Positions 54,104-64,000 of a DNA stretch of 64,000 bases are shown here, piece after piece. Origin of the DNA: Drosophila persimilis. Taxonomy: Eukaryota > Arthropoda > Insecta > Diptera > Drosophilidae. The stretch's first letter is position 1. Every line of letters begins with the position of its first letter. Both the position numbers and the translations under genes were made by a program. The DNA lies in NCBI RefSeq assembly GCF_003286085.1, contig NW_020825453.1:121252-185251 (forward strand). Reading direction: 5' to 3'. The notes beneath the pieces were generated by a model. The model was not told the DNA's origin. It made no database searches and saw nothing but the letters and a program-made list of their open reading frames with translations.

Positions 54104-55144
54104 TATACCCGATACTCAAAATGAGTATTGGGGTATATTAGATATGTGGTAAAAGTGGATGTGTGTAACGTCCAGAAGTATATATATTCTTGATCAGCAT
54201 CAATAGCCGAGTCGATTGAGCCCTGTCTGTCTGTCCGTCCGTCCGTCTGTCCGCCCCCTTCAGCGCCTAGTGCTCAAAGACTATAAGAGCTAGAGCAACG
54301 ATGTTTTGGATCCACTTCTGTGATATGTCACTGCTACAAAAATATTTCAAAACTTTGCCCCGCCCATTTCCGCCCCCACAAAGGGCGAAAATCTGTGGCA
54401 TCCACAATTTTAAAGATACGAGAAAACGCAGAATCATAGAGAATCACCATATCTTTTAGACTGCAGAATCTGAATTGGATCATATTATTATTATAGCCAG
54501 CATCAAAAAAACAATTTCATTTTTTCTCGCCCTGTCTCTCTCTAACACACACGTAGCATAGGCGGCTTTGCTTAGAGTAAAACATTAGCGCCTAGATCTC
54601 AGAGACTATAAAAGCTAGAGCAACCAAATTTGGTATCCACACTCCTAATATATCAGACCGAGACGAGATTGTTTCAAAATTTCGCCACACCCCCTTCCGC
54701 CCCCGCAAAGGATGCAAATCTGGGGATATTCACAAATCTCAGAGAGTATTAAGGCTAGAGTAACCAAATTTAGTGTCCGTACTCCTGTTAGATCTCACTA
54801 TAAAACGTATATCTCAAAATTTCGCCCCACCCCCTTCCGCCCACACAAAGGACGAAAATCTGTTGCATCAACAATATTGCACATTCGAGAAAACTAAAAA
54901 CGCAGAATCATAAATAATGACCATATCTATCAGGTTGCTGAATCTGGATCAGATCAGATCATTTTTATAGCCAAAAGGAACAAATCAATTTGCAGTGGCT
55001 ACGCAGCGCCCGACGTCACGCTCAGACTGATTTTCTGTGTCGTTTTATATTAGCGGCGTCTGCCGGAGGAGAGCCATACTGACTTAGTATCGGGTATAAC
55101 CGTAGAGTTGCGGTGTCCGCAGCAACTCACAACGTTCCCCCTCG
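54104..55144 (+). mobile_element. DINE-1-like element, copy 5 (diverged)
   Basis: Inserted in a T-run in env. It has the standard ends (TATACCCGATACT, hairpin, CCCCCTCG), but the interior is more diverged and shorter than in other copies. It has a reduced GTCT/GTCC tract, missing bases after CGTCCAGAAG, and many substitutions around 54480-54720. It represents a different subfamily or an older insertion. Confidence 0.9.
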
Positions 55145-56292
55145 TTATTAATGCGTTACCTTCTACTTTTATTTCTTGGTTTAGGCAATCTTGGTTTAAT
55201 AAGGTTTTTGGTAATTTCCAAGTTAACAATATATTGGGTTCTATGAAATTTATTTGAAAGTTTTGGTGTGCCTTGGTGATTGGACATTTTGTTTCTACTT
55301 GTTTGACTATTCCTGAAATACATTCGTCATTTATTTTTCGTTTTGATTCTTTTTCATATACCTCGTTTTCTAGAATGTAATAATTGTTTTGCGTTAGGTC
55401 AGTGAGGATGTTATTATCTTCATCTGGATATGGAACAATTTTAAGTATAGGAATATTTCTGATCTCTCGTGGGATGTTGGAAATTATTAGTATTTCGTTA
55501 GTGTCTGATTTCAACCAGGTAGATGTTTTAATATTTAATAATTTCTCTGAATCGATGTGTTTCAGGTAATCCTGCCTCAATAATTTTGGATTAAAGATAC
55601 CTAATCTTGTTAGCTGCATGCCTAATTCAATATCCTCTATGTACTCAGTAAAATGTTGAAGGTTAAATATTAATATTTCTAGTTGTTTATTTCTGTCATT
55701 ATCTTTGTTTAATTTATTGACAACTTCTATGCCGGAATTTACTGCTTGAATTACTAAGTTTAATTCGTTAACTTGAACACTGTGGCTAGCCAGATTGTCT
55801 AATTTCCCTTCTAATTCGACCTTATCATCTTGATCTAACGTTCCAAATAGATATTTATATATTGTGCCTACTGCATTTATAAGGCCTCTTCTGTTTCTTT
55901 TGGCTATTTTTATGCCGTTGAATTCACGTTGCAATTTCTCGACTAAATATTGAACTTGGATTTCGTTATCAAATTGGGTTGCCTGTTCTAGTAAACTCTG
56001 ATATGTTTCATCTGTTTTTGTTATATTAATTGTTAGATAGTGGTATTCATAATTAATGGGTATGTTAATGGTATTCGTTTTGAATATGTGATATCCATTC
56101 CTTGAGTTGATGGGATCTATCTCTATATTCTGTCCGGTAGCTTGTAGGACGGTGAACATTAGTAAGATTATAATCTTAATTATGTTGTAGCTCCGGATTC
56201 CCAGTACTCTGTTCGGGTACTCTGCAATTATTGTATTTACTTGTATTAGATTTCTTCTTTCTTTTGAATTTTGTTTTATAGTGGGTGATTTT

Positions 56293-58874
56293 TCACCCTC
56301 TATTTTTCTCTTCAAAGTGCTTTTCGTCTACCTGCCTGATTTCACCCGTCCTTTTGAAAGGATTTGTTACCTTAGACTTAACTAGAGGTGATAGTTTATA
56401 GCGGGTATCTACTTCATACTCTAAGCGGTTTTTATTTAATTGAGTGATTTTATTCACTTTATTTAGTTGGGTGACATAATCAGGTGAGCCTGCATAAATG
56501 AATATATCAGCTGGTGTCCAATTTGTGGTATTATGTTTGGTTTTATTATTATAAGTATAAAGAATTAATTCAAACTTCGTGAATCTATCTTCTGGGTTAT
56601 CCTCGCTAGCTATTATTCTTAATTTTTCATTTACTGTTTTATGAAATCTTTCTACGTCAGATATTCCATTTTTGCTGGAAGTGATCTCTATTTTGACATT
56701 TTCCGCATTCAACCATGCTTGCAATGCTGCGCACATAAAGGCTGAATCTTTGTCGGCTTTAATTCCCTGTGGCTTGCCCATTTCGTTAATGACTTTTATG
56801 ATGGCTCTCTTTGTTTCTAACCAGTCACGACTCTTAACTTCTACAAGGGTAGCGAATTTAGAATATACATCAATGCATGATAGGAATTGTTGATTGCCTA
56901 CCAGATAAAAATCCATGACATACTTTTCTCTGATATTTTGTATTTCAGGGGTGATTTCGAAGGTTAGATTGGTGTTACGATGCTCTGTTTTAGCAACGTT
57001 GCACGTAGGACATTCATTGATAATATTTTGGATTAATTTTTGATAATCGGGGTAGTAGAATTTTCCTTTAAACCAATTAGTGGTCTTTTCGATACCTGGG
57101 TGAAGTAGCTCTTTATGCTTCTTCAATATTTGTTCCTTGAATTCGGAGTAGTTCGGAATATCTATGAGTTTGGTACTGGATTTAATCAGTTTTGTGAAGT
57201 GATTTGGACTGATTATCTCCAGGAATGCCTTTTGGAACAGTGGGAAGTCTACTTCGTTATGGAAATATAGTGCACTCTTTTTGGTACTCACATATTCCTT
57301 TATTATATCTTTCGCTAATGACTCTGTCATTTCAGTATATGTGATTTTTATCAGTATCTTGTGGAAATAGTGGGATGTTTCTACCTTATCCTCATTACCT
57401 TTAATCAGTTCTATTTGCCTATTATAGTAATTGATTGGTCGCTCTGTAAGTGGAATATAATTTGTATTATCTTCTTGCGCGCTATGGACCGTTGCACAAT
57501 CACTATTAATGGTTTCCCCGAGTAGGTTTTCGTTAATCTTTACTCTTGATAGCGCATCGGCTACATGGTTCTCCTTTCCTGGTAAATATTTTATTTTGAA
57601 GTCAAATTCATTTAATTTGATCTTCCATCGTTGTAGCTTCATATTTGGCTCCTTGAGGTTATTCAACCAAATCAAGGGTTTGTGATCACTTAATATCTCA
57701 AACGTTCTACCAAACAGGTATGATCTGAAATACTTAGTTGCCCAAACTATAGCTAGTAATTCCCTTTCTATTGCTGAATAATTGATTTCATGTTCGTTTA
57801 AGGTTCTACTTGCATAGCAAATTGGTTTGTGGTCTTGCGACAACACTGCTCCTAATGCAATGTTACTTGCATCGGTTGTTACCGTGAACATTTTGTTGAA
57901 ATCTGGGAATGCGAGGATGGGGTCTGAGGTGATAAGTATTTTCAACTTTTCGAAGGCCTCGACGTATTTTTCCTCGGTTGGGTCTATGACTGCTCGTTTC
58001 TTTAATTTGAGTGTCATTGGTTTTGCTATATTAGCAAAATTGGGAATGAATTTCCTATAAAATCCACATAAACCTATGAATGATTTTATTTTTGTGGTTG
58101 TATTGGGTATTGGGAAGTTTATTATGGCGGATATTTTCTTTGGATTAGGAACTATGCCGTTAGTTGTTACTACATGGCCTAGGAATTCCGTTTCTTTCTT
58201 AAGGAATTCACACTTATCCATTTGAAGTTTGAGGTTTGCATCTCTCAACTTTCCAAAGACCCTTTTAAGAGACAACAAATGTTCTTCCAATGATGTGGAA
58301 TAGATAATGATGTCGTCTAGATACACAAGGCAATCTTTGAAAATTAAATCTTCTAACAGATTGTTCATGCATCTTTGGAATGTGGCGGGGGCAGTGGTTA
58401 GCCCAAAAGGCATACGAGTGAACTCGTAATGACCATGCTTCGTGGAGAAAGCTGTTTTTGGGATTGAGCTAGGTTCCATGGGAATTTGATGGAATCCCTT
58501 AGCTAGATCGATTGTTGTAAAATATTGGCACCTACCTAGTTTATCTAGGATTTCGTCCATTCTGGATGTAGGAAATTTGTCCTTGATTGTCACCTCGTTT
58601 AGACTTCTATAATCTACTACCATACGATATTTCTGCTTTCCTGAAGCATCTATCTTCTTTGGTATCATAGCAATGGGTGCACAATAGGGAGAATTCGACT
58701 TACGAATGATTCCCTGTCTAATCATATCTTTTATTTGTTGGGTCACTTCCTGATCGTGTATTTGAGCATATTTATATGGTCGACGATATACAGGATCTTC
58801 GTGGTGGGTTTTAATTTCGTGCTTTATAGTACTAGTGAAGGTCAAAATGTCACCTTCTTTATACTGCAGGCCCT
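56293..58874 (-). pseudogene. pol: Pol of the errantivirus-type element: RT, RNase H, integrase
   Basis: A long open frame from 58845 to 56293. Domains: RT with the MPFGLTTAPATFQ and YLDDII catalytic box (about 58325-58310), RNase H through VADALSR (about 57545), integrase zinc domain (HPG, then CPTCNVAK, about 57010) and core with D in MDFYLVG (about 56920), D in ADKDSAF (about 56755) and E in VERFHK (about 56655), then a C-terminal tail. At about 58871 one base is missing relative to the expected frame (AGGGCCTGCAG), which separates RT from the protease-linker part upstream. Otherwise the RT-to-integrase stretch is intact over 850 codons, the best preserved part of this element. Confidence 0.9.
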
Positions 58875-59398
58875 AAATTCATAGAGAACTTTCTTTAGTT
58901 TCTCCTTTTCTTCGTCATTTAAATATTCCAACCTTAGCTGGTTACATTCCCTTAATTCATTCTCTAATGCGGAAGCGAAGTATTGCTCTCCTTCAGGAGA
59001 TGGATCAAGGCACTTGGGTGTAGTTATATCTTCCTTTGAAGATGACTTATCACCTTTGTGTGCGGTCTTGCCGTCGGCAATTGCTTCTCCACTTTGGATG
59101 ATTGGGTATGACCTTTCTCCTAACGTTACCGTTTCGTTTCGGTAATCGATGACGGCTTTGCTGGCCATCAAATATTCTCTGCCTAAGAGTTAGTCATAAT
59201 TTTCAGAAAAATTATGAATATAACATTTTTGTTTTGTCGGACAGTTTTTGGTTGCATTACGTGTAATGCTCTGAGTCAGACGGACGGGTCCTTTGATGGT
59301 ATGGACGGTGAGGTTGTCGCTATCGACTTTGGAATCTGTATAGTTTTCTTTTATTATATTTATCGACGATCCCGAGTCCGCGATACCTCTTAACTTTT
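58842..59398 (-). pseudogene. pol: Protease and linker of the errantivirus-type Pol
   Basis: Reading leftward from the DINE-1-like insertion at 59399: the aspartic protease active site (ADSGSSINII, about 59385), then flap-like and GREYLMASKAVIDY segments leading into the linker before RT. A TAA at 59192-59190 interrupts the frame within the protease C-terminal part. The frame continues afterwards to 58842, where the one-base loss separates it from RT. The protease N-terminus continues into the gag-side sequence beyond the DINE-1-like insertion. Confidence 0.82.
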
Positions 59399-60511
59399 TA
59401 TACCCGATACTCAAAATGAGTATTGGGGTATATTAGATTTGTGGTAAAAGTGGATGTGTGTAACGTCCAGAAGGAATCGTTTCCGACCCTATAAAGTATA
59501 TATATTCTTGATCAGCATCAATAGCCGAGTCGATTGAGCCCTGTCTGTCTGTCCGTCCGTCCGTCTGTCCGTCTGTCCGTCTGTCCGTCCCCTTCAGCGC
59601 CTAATGCTCAAAGACTATAAGAGCTAGAGCAACGATGTTTTGGATCCAGACTTCTGTGATATGTCACTGCTCCAAAAATATTTCAAAACTTTGCCCCGCC
59701 CACTTCCGCCCCCACAAAGGGCGAAAATCTGTGGCATCCACAATTTCGACGATACGAGAAAACTAAAAACGCAGAATCGTAGAAGATGACTATATCTTCT
59801 AGAGTGCCAAATCTGAACCAGATCGTATAATTATTACAGCCAGAATCACGAAAACAATTTCACTCTTTCTCGCTCTGTCTCACTCTAACACACAGGTTTC
59901 ATGGTCGGTTTTGCCAATTGCAAAATATGAGTTCAAGGATCTCAGAACCTATAAAAGCCAGAGCAACCAAATTTGGTATCCACACTCCTGTGATATCGGA
60001 CCTTGACCGTTTCCTGTCCAAATTTCGCCACACCCCCTTCCGCCCCCGCAAAGGACGAAAATCTGAGGCAACCACAAATCTCAGAGACTATTAAGGCTAG
60101 AGTAACCAAATTTGGTGCACACACTCCTTTAAGATGTCACTATAAAACGTATATCTCAGAATTTCGCCCCACCCCCATCCGCCCCCACAAAGGACGAAAA
60201 TCTGTTGCATCCACAATATTGCAGATTTGAGAAAACTAAAAACGCAGAATCATAGATAATGACCATATCTATTAGATTGCTGAATCTGGATCAGATCAGA
60301 TCATTTTTATAGCCAAAAGGAACAAATCAATTTGCAGTGGCTACGCAGCGCCCGACGTCACGCTCAGACTGATTTTCTGTCTCTCTCGCACGCACTCTTT
60401 GTCGTGTCGTTAAATATTAGCGGCGTCTGCCGGAGGAGAGCCATACTGACTTAGTATCGGGTATAACCGTAGAGTTGCGGTGTCCGCAGCAACTCACAAC
60501 GTTCCCCCTCG
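59399..60511 (+). mobile_element. DINE-1-like element, copy 6
   Basis: Complete copy inserted between the protease and the gag C-terminal sequence of the errantivirus-type element, with standard ends, hairpin and GTCT/GTCC tract. Confidence 0.92.
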
Positions 60512-60739
60512 TTATTATTTACAATTATTTCTATATATGGTCCTCCTCGATTTCTTCCGAGGCACTCTGCTGAAAATTTACATCCATTTTCATATGTCCA
60601 CTTTGGCTTTCCCTAGATCGTTTGACTGGCTGATTCGGTGCACTGCTACCTGCCTGAGTCTGGTTAATTTGATAGTTAGTGGGATTCTGTGCTCTGCCCT
60701 GGTTTAAGGAATTTCTAAATTCATTAAATAATCCTTTAT
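60512..60739 (-). pseudogene. gag: Gag fragment of the errantivirus-type element
   Basis: 228 bp between two DINE-1-like copies. On the minus strand it reads as a hydrophilic Gag C-terminal part rich in Asn, Gln and Ser (GLFNEFRNSLNQGR, then SQSGHMKMD). It has no further domain. It belongs just upstream of the protease, in order with the flanking pieces. Confidence 0.6.
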
Positions 60740-61867
60740 TATACCCGATACTCAAAATGAGTATTGGGGTATATTAGATTTGTGGTAAAAGTGGATGTGT
60801 GTAACGTCCAGAAGGAATCGTTTCCGACCCTATAAAGTATATATATTCTTGATCAGCATCAATAGCCGAGTCGATTGAGCCCTGTCTGTCTGTCCGTCCG
60901 TCCGTCTGTCCGTCTGTCCGTCTGTCCGTCTGTCCGTCTGTCCGTCCCCTTCAGCGCCTAATGCTCAAAGACTATAAAAGCTAGAGCAACGATGTTTTGG
61001 ATCCAGACTTCTGTGATATGTCACTGCTCCAAAAATATTTCAAAACTTTGCCCCGCCCACTTCCGCCCCCACAAAGGGCGAAAATCTGTGGCATCCACAA
61101 TTTCGACGATACGATAAAACTAAAAACGCAGAATCGTAGAAGATGACTATATCTTCTAGAGTGCAAAATCTGAACCAGATCTTATAATTATTACAGCCAG
61201 AATCACGAAAACAATTTCACTCTTTCTCGCTCTGTCTCACTCTAACACACAGGTTTCATGGTCGGTTTTGCCAATTGCAAAATATGAGTTCAAGGATCTC
61301 AGAACCTATAAAAGCCAGAGCAACCAAATTTGGTATCCACACTCCTGTGATATCGGACCTTGACCGTTTCCTGTCCAAATTTCGCCACACCCCCTTCCGC
61401 CCCCGCAAAGGACGAAAATCTGAGGCAACCACAAATCTCAGAGACTATTAAGGCTAGAGTAACCAAATTTGGTGCACACACTCCTTTAAGATGTCACTAT
61501 AAAACGTATATCTCAGAATTTCGCCCCACCCCCATCCGCCCCCACAAAGGACGAAAATCTGTTGCATCCACAATATTGCAGATTTGAGAAAACTAAAAAC
61601 GCAGAATCATAGATAATGACCATATCTATTAGATTGCTGAATCTGGATCAGATCAGATCATTTTTAAAGCCAAAAGGAACAAATCAATTTGCAGTGGCTA
61701 CGCAGCGCCCGACGTCACGCTCAGACTCATTTTCTGTCTCTCTCGCACGCACTCGATGTCGTGTCGTTTAATATTAGCGGCGCTGCCGGAGGAGAGCCAT
61801 ACTGACTAAGTATCGGGTATAACTGTAGAGTTGCGGTGTCCGCAGCAACTCACAACGTTCCCCCTCG
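60740..61867 (+). mobile_element. DINE-1-like element, copy 7
   Basis: Complete copy in errantivirus gag. Its left part has the common variants (GTGGATGTG, CCCTATAAAG). Its right part has CGATAAAAC, GATCTTATAATT, CTCGATGTCG and GACTAAGTATCGGG, which the next copy shares. Confidence 0.92.
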
Positions 61868-62077
61868 TTATTTACTGCATTATTTCCTGAATTATTTCGA
61901 TTCGTTCCATGGTTATTTCTGGAAGTACTTGGGCTTTGATTGTTATAATCGTTACTACTATAGCGAGGGTAATAAGTTCCAACGTTCCTACGATTGTTAT
62001 TTCCGTTTCTTGAGTGTTCGTGATTCTTGTTATCATTTACGAAATTTTCGTAGATTCCTAACTATTGAGCTGATTTT
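61868..62077 (-). pseudogene. gag: Asn-rich Gag fragment of the errantivirus-type element, first copy
   Basis: 210 bp. The minus strand reads Asn/Arg/Ser-rich Gag (NDNKNHEHSRNGNNNRR, then PRYSSNDYN). It is identical to 63206-63415 and is part of a 1338-bp tandem duplication. Confidence 0.65.
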
Positions 62078-63205
62078 TATACCCGATACTCAAAATGAGT
62101 ATTGGGGTATATTAGATTTGTGGTAAAAGCGGATGTGTGTAACGTCCAGAAGGAATCGTTTCCGACCCCATAAAGTATATATATTCTTGATCAGCATCAA
62201 TAGCCGAGTCGATTGAGCCATGTCTGTCTGTCCGTCCGTCCGTCTGTCCGTCTGTCCGTCCGTCCGTCTGTCCGTCTGTCCGTCCCCTTCAGCGCCTAAT
62301 GCTCAAAGACTATAAGAGCTAGAGCAACGATGTTTTGGATCCAGACTTCTGTGATATGTCACTGCTCCAAAAATATTTCAAAACTTTGCCCCGCCCACTT
62401 CCGCCCCCACAAAGGGCGAAAATCTGTGGCATCCACAATTTCGACGATACGATAAAACTAAAAACGCAGAATCGTAGAAGATGACTATATCTTCTAGAGT
62501 GCAAAATCTGAACCAGATCTTATAATTATTACAGCCAGAATCACGAAAACAATTTCACTCTTTCTCGCTCTGTCTCACTCTAACACACAGGTTTCATGGT
62601 CGGTTTTGCCAATTGCAAAATATGAGTTCAAGGATCTCAGAACCTATAAAAGCCAGAGCAACCAAATTTGGTATCCACACTCCTGTGATATCGGACCTTG
62701 ACCGTTTCCTGTCCAAATTTCGCCACACCCCCTTCCGCCCCCGCAAAGGACGAAAATCTGAGGCAACCACAAATCTCAGAGACTATTAAGGCTAGAGTAA
62801 CCAAATTTGGTGCACACACTCCTTTAAGATGTCACTATAAAACGTATATCTCAGAATTTCGCCCCACCCCCATCCGCCCCCACAAAGGACGAAAATCTGT
62901 TGCATCCACAATATTGCAGATTTGAGAAAACTAAAAACGCAGAATCATAGATAATGACCATATCTATTAGATTGCTGAATCTGGATCAGATCAGATCATT
63001 GTTAAAGCCAAAAGGAACAAATCAATTTGCAGTGGCTACGCAGCGCCCGACGTCACGCTCAGACTCATTTTCTGTCTCTCTCGCACGCACTCGATGTCGT
63101 GTCGTTTAATATTAGCGGCGCTGCCGGAGGAGAGCCATACTGACTAAGTATCGGGTATAACTGTAGAGTTGCGGTGTCCGCAGCAACTCACAACGTTCCC
63201 CCTCG
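62078..63205 (+). mobile_element. DINE-1-like element, copy 8 (recombinant)
   Basis: The left part carries the variants of the copy to its right (GCGGATGTG, CCCCATAAAG, GAGCCATGTCTG). From about 62450 onward it carries those of the copy to its left (CGATAAAAC, GATCTTATAATT, CTCGATGTCG). It is therefore a hybrid of copies 7 and 9, with the switch between about 62286 and 62450. Confidence 0.9.
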
Positions 63206-63415
63206 TTATTTACTGCATTATTTCCTGAATTATTTCGATTCGTTCCATGGTTATTTCTGGAAGTACTTGGGCTTTGATTGTTATAATCGTTACTACTATA
63301 GCGAGGGTAATAAGTTCCAACGTTCCTACGATTGTTATTTCCGTTTCTTGAGTGTTCGTGATTCTTGTTATCATTTACGAAATTTTCGTAGATTCCTAAC
63401 TATTGAGCTGATTTT
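63206..63415 (-). pseudogene. gag: Asn-rich Gag fragment of the errantivirus-type element, second copy
   Basis: Exact repeat of 61868-62077, created by unequal exchange between the neighbouring DINE-1-like copies. It does not represent additional coding sequence of the original element. Confidence 0.65.
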
Positions 63416-64000
63416 TATACCCGATACTCAAAATGAGTATTGGGGTATATTAGATTTGTGGTAAAAGCGGATGTGTGTAACGTCCAGAAGGAATCGTTTC
63501 CGACCCCATAAAGTATATATATTCTTGATCAGCATCAATAGCCGAGTCGATTGAGCCATGTCTGTCTGTCCGTCCGTCCGTCTGTCCGTCTGTCCGTCCG
63601 TCCGTCTGTCCGTCTGTCCGTCCCCTTCAGCGCCTAATGCTCAAAGACTATAAGAGCTAGAGCAACGATGTTTTGGATCCAGACTTCTGTGATATGTCAC
63701 TGCTCCAAAAATATTTCAAAACTTTGCCCCGCCCACTTCCGCCCCCACAAAGGGCGAAAATCTGTGGCATCCACAATTTCGACGATACGAGAAAACTAAA
63801 AACGCAGAATCGTAGAAGATGACTATATCTTCTAGAGTGCAAAATCTGAACCAGATCGTATAATTATTACAGCCAGAATCACGAAAACAATTTCACTCTT
63901 TCTCGCTCTGTCTCACTCTAACACACAGGTTTCATGGTCGGTTTTGCCAATTGCAAAATATGAGTTCAAGGATCTCAGAACCTATAAGAGCCAGAGCAAC
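63416..64000 (+). mobile_element. DINE-1-like element, copy 9 (runs off the window)
   Basis: Left half of a complete-looking copy. It shares GCGGATGTG, CCCCATAAAG and GAGCCATGTCTG with copy 8 but has CGAGAAAAC and GATCGTATAATT further in. Confidence 0.9.

Larger units (their letters stand above)
53520..56315 (-). pseudogene. env: Env pseudogene of the errantivirus-type element
   Basis: Envelope-like membrane protein of insect endogenous retroviruses. The 56315-55145 part has a basic start, a hydrophobic signal-like segment (IIKIIILLMFTVLQATG), a furin-type RNRR site followed by a Gly-rich segment, and a helical ectodomain. The part nearer the C-terminus (53753-53520) has a transmembrane helix (VSLILLFVIIIIGLSY) and a short tail. 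The gene is cut by a DINE-1-like insertion (54104-55144). It is further disrupted by a 233-bp tandem duplication, which is not a multiple of three. The first 23 bp overlap the end of pol, so the true start is probably supplied by splicing, as in gypsy. It cannot make an intact envelope. Confidence 0.85.
52814..64000 (-). mobile_element. Errantivirus-type gypsy element (17.6/297-like), 3' part, multiply interrupted
   Basis: Minus-strand element with, reading leftward: gag pieces, protease, pol, env and the 3' LTR. Five DINE-1-like copies (54104, 59399, 60740, 62078, 63416) lie inside it, and two internal duplications disturb it. The 5' LTR and the start of gag lie beyond the window. The protein type, an env gene after pol and the AGT...ACT LTR ends place it with the insect endogenous retroviruses. 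It is not functional. Confidence 0.88.

Noticed and set aside
1-64000. tRNA, rRNA or 5S genes
   Set aside because: No cloverleaf-like or rRNA-like stretch was noticed on either strand. The primer-binding sites match only short tRNA pieces.

Overview
The window looks like Drosophila heterochromatin, and obscura-group flies are my best guess. It is almost entirely nested and tandem transposable elements, with one host gene remnant. The evidence is a very close copia relative, 412-like, BEL-like and 17.6/gypsy-like LTR elements, many copies of a DINE-1-like (non-autonomous Helentron) repeat, and a sperm leucyl-aminopeptidase (S-Lap) type gene with short 53-58 bp introns. There are no bacterial features, tRNAs, rRNAs or CRISPR arrays. 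The species assignment is inference; LTR, DINE and S-Lap alignments would settle it.

Layout from left to right. (1) 1-2538: 3' end of a 412/mdg1-like element. (2) 2539-3366 and 14474-24896: a head-to-tail array, sense on the minus strand, of gag-only non-LTR elements that I call family A (A0, A1, A2). A0 is split by a copia element (3367-14473). That copia is itself split by a DINE-1-like copy and by a second copia-superfamily element (6194-11022). (3) 24897-45290: a second head-to-tail array of a related gag-only family B (B1, B2, B3 and the 3' end of B4), interrupted by three DINE-1-like copies. (4) 45291-47683: a 5'-truncated CR1-like LINE. (5) 47772-48973: the 3' part of an S-Lap gene. 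(6) 49170-52375: a decayed DINE-1-like copy and a deleted BEL/Pao fragment. (7) 52814-64000: an errantivirus-type gypsy element on the minus strand (LTR, env, pol, gag pieces), repeatedly hit by DINE-1-like elements and rearranged by unequal exchange.

The centrepiece is the pair of gag-only arrays. Each element has a jockey-clade Gag (domain upstream of the knuckles, three CCHC knuckles, acidic tail), a short 5' region, a long 1.7-2.5 kb 3' UTR and no reverse transcriptase. The copies run head to tail, and family B copies join at a T-rich tract on the plus strand, as expected for an oligo(A) tail. This is the architecture of HeT-A, the Drosophila telomere retrotransposon. Every gag copy here is broken by a frameshift, deletion or insertion, and unrelated DNA lies on both sides. 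I therefore read the array as an interstitial or decaying telomere-type array (for example on a Y or in pericentric heterochromatin), not as a live chromosome end. In both families the strand opposite to gag carries matched GT-AG intron-like segments, including a 207-bp intron-bearing module amplified 1 to 3 times. This suggests a spliced antisense RNA.

The elements fall into relative ages. The copia and its nested guest have nearly identical LTRs and clean target duplications. The DINE-1-like copies post-date most of what they sit in. The BEL, CR1-like and errantivirus copies are more damaged.
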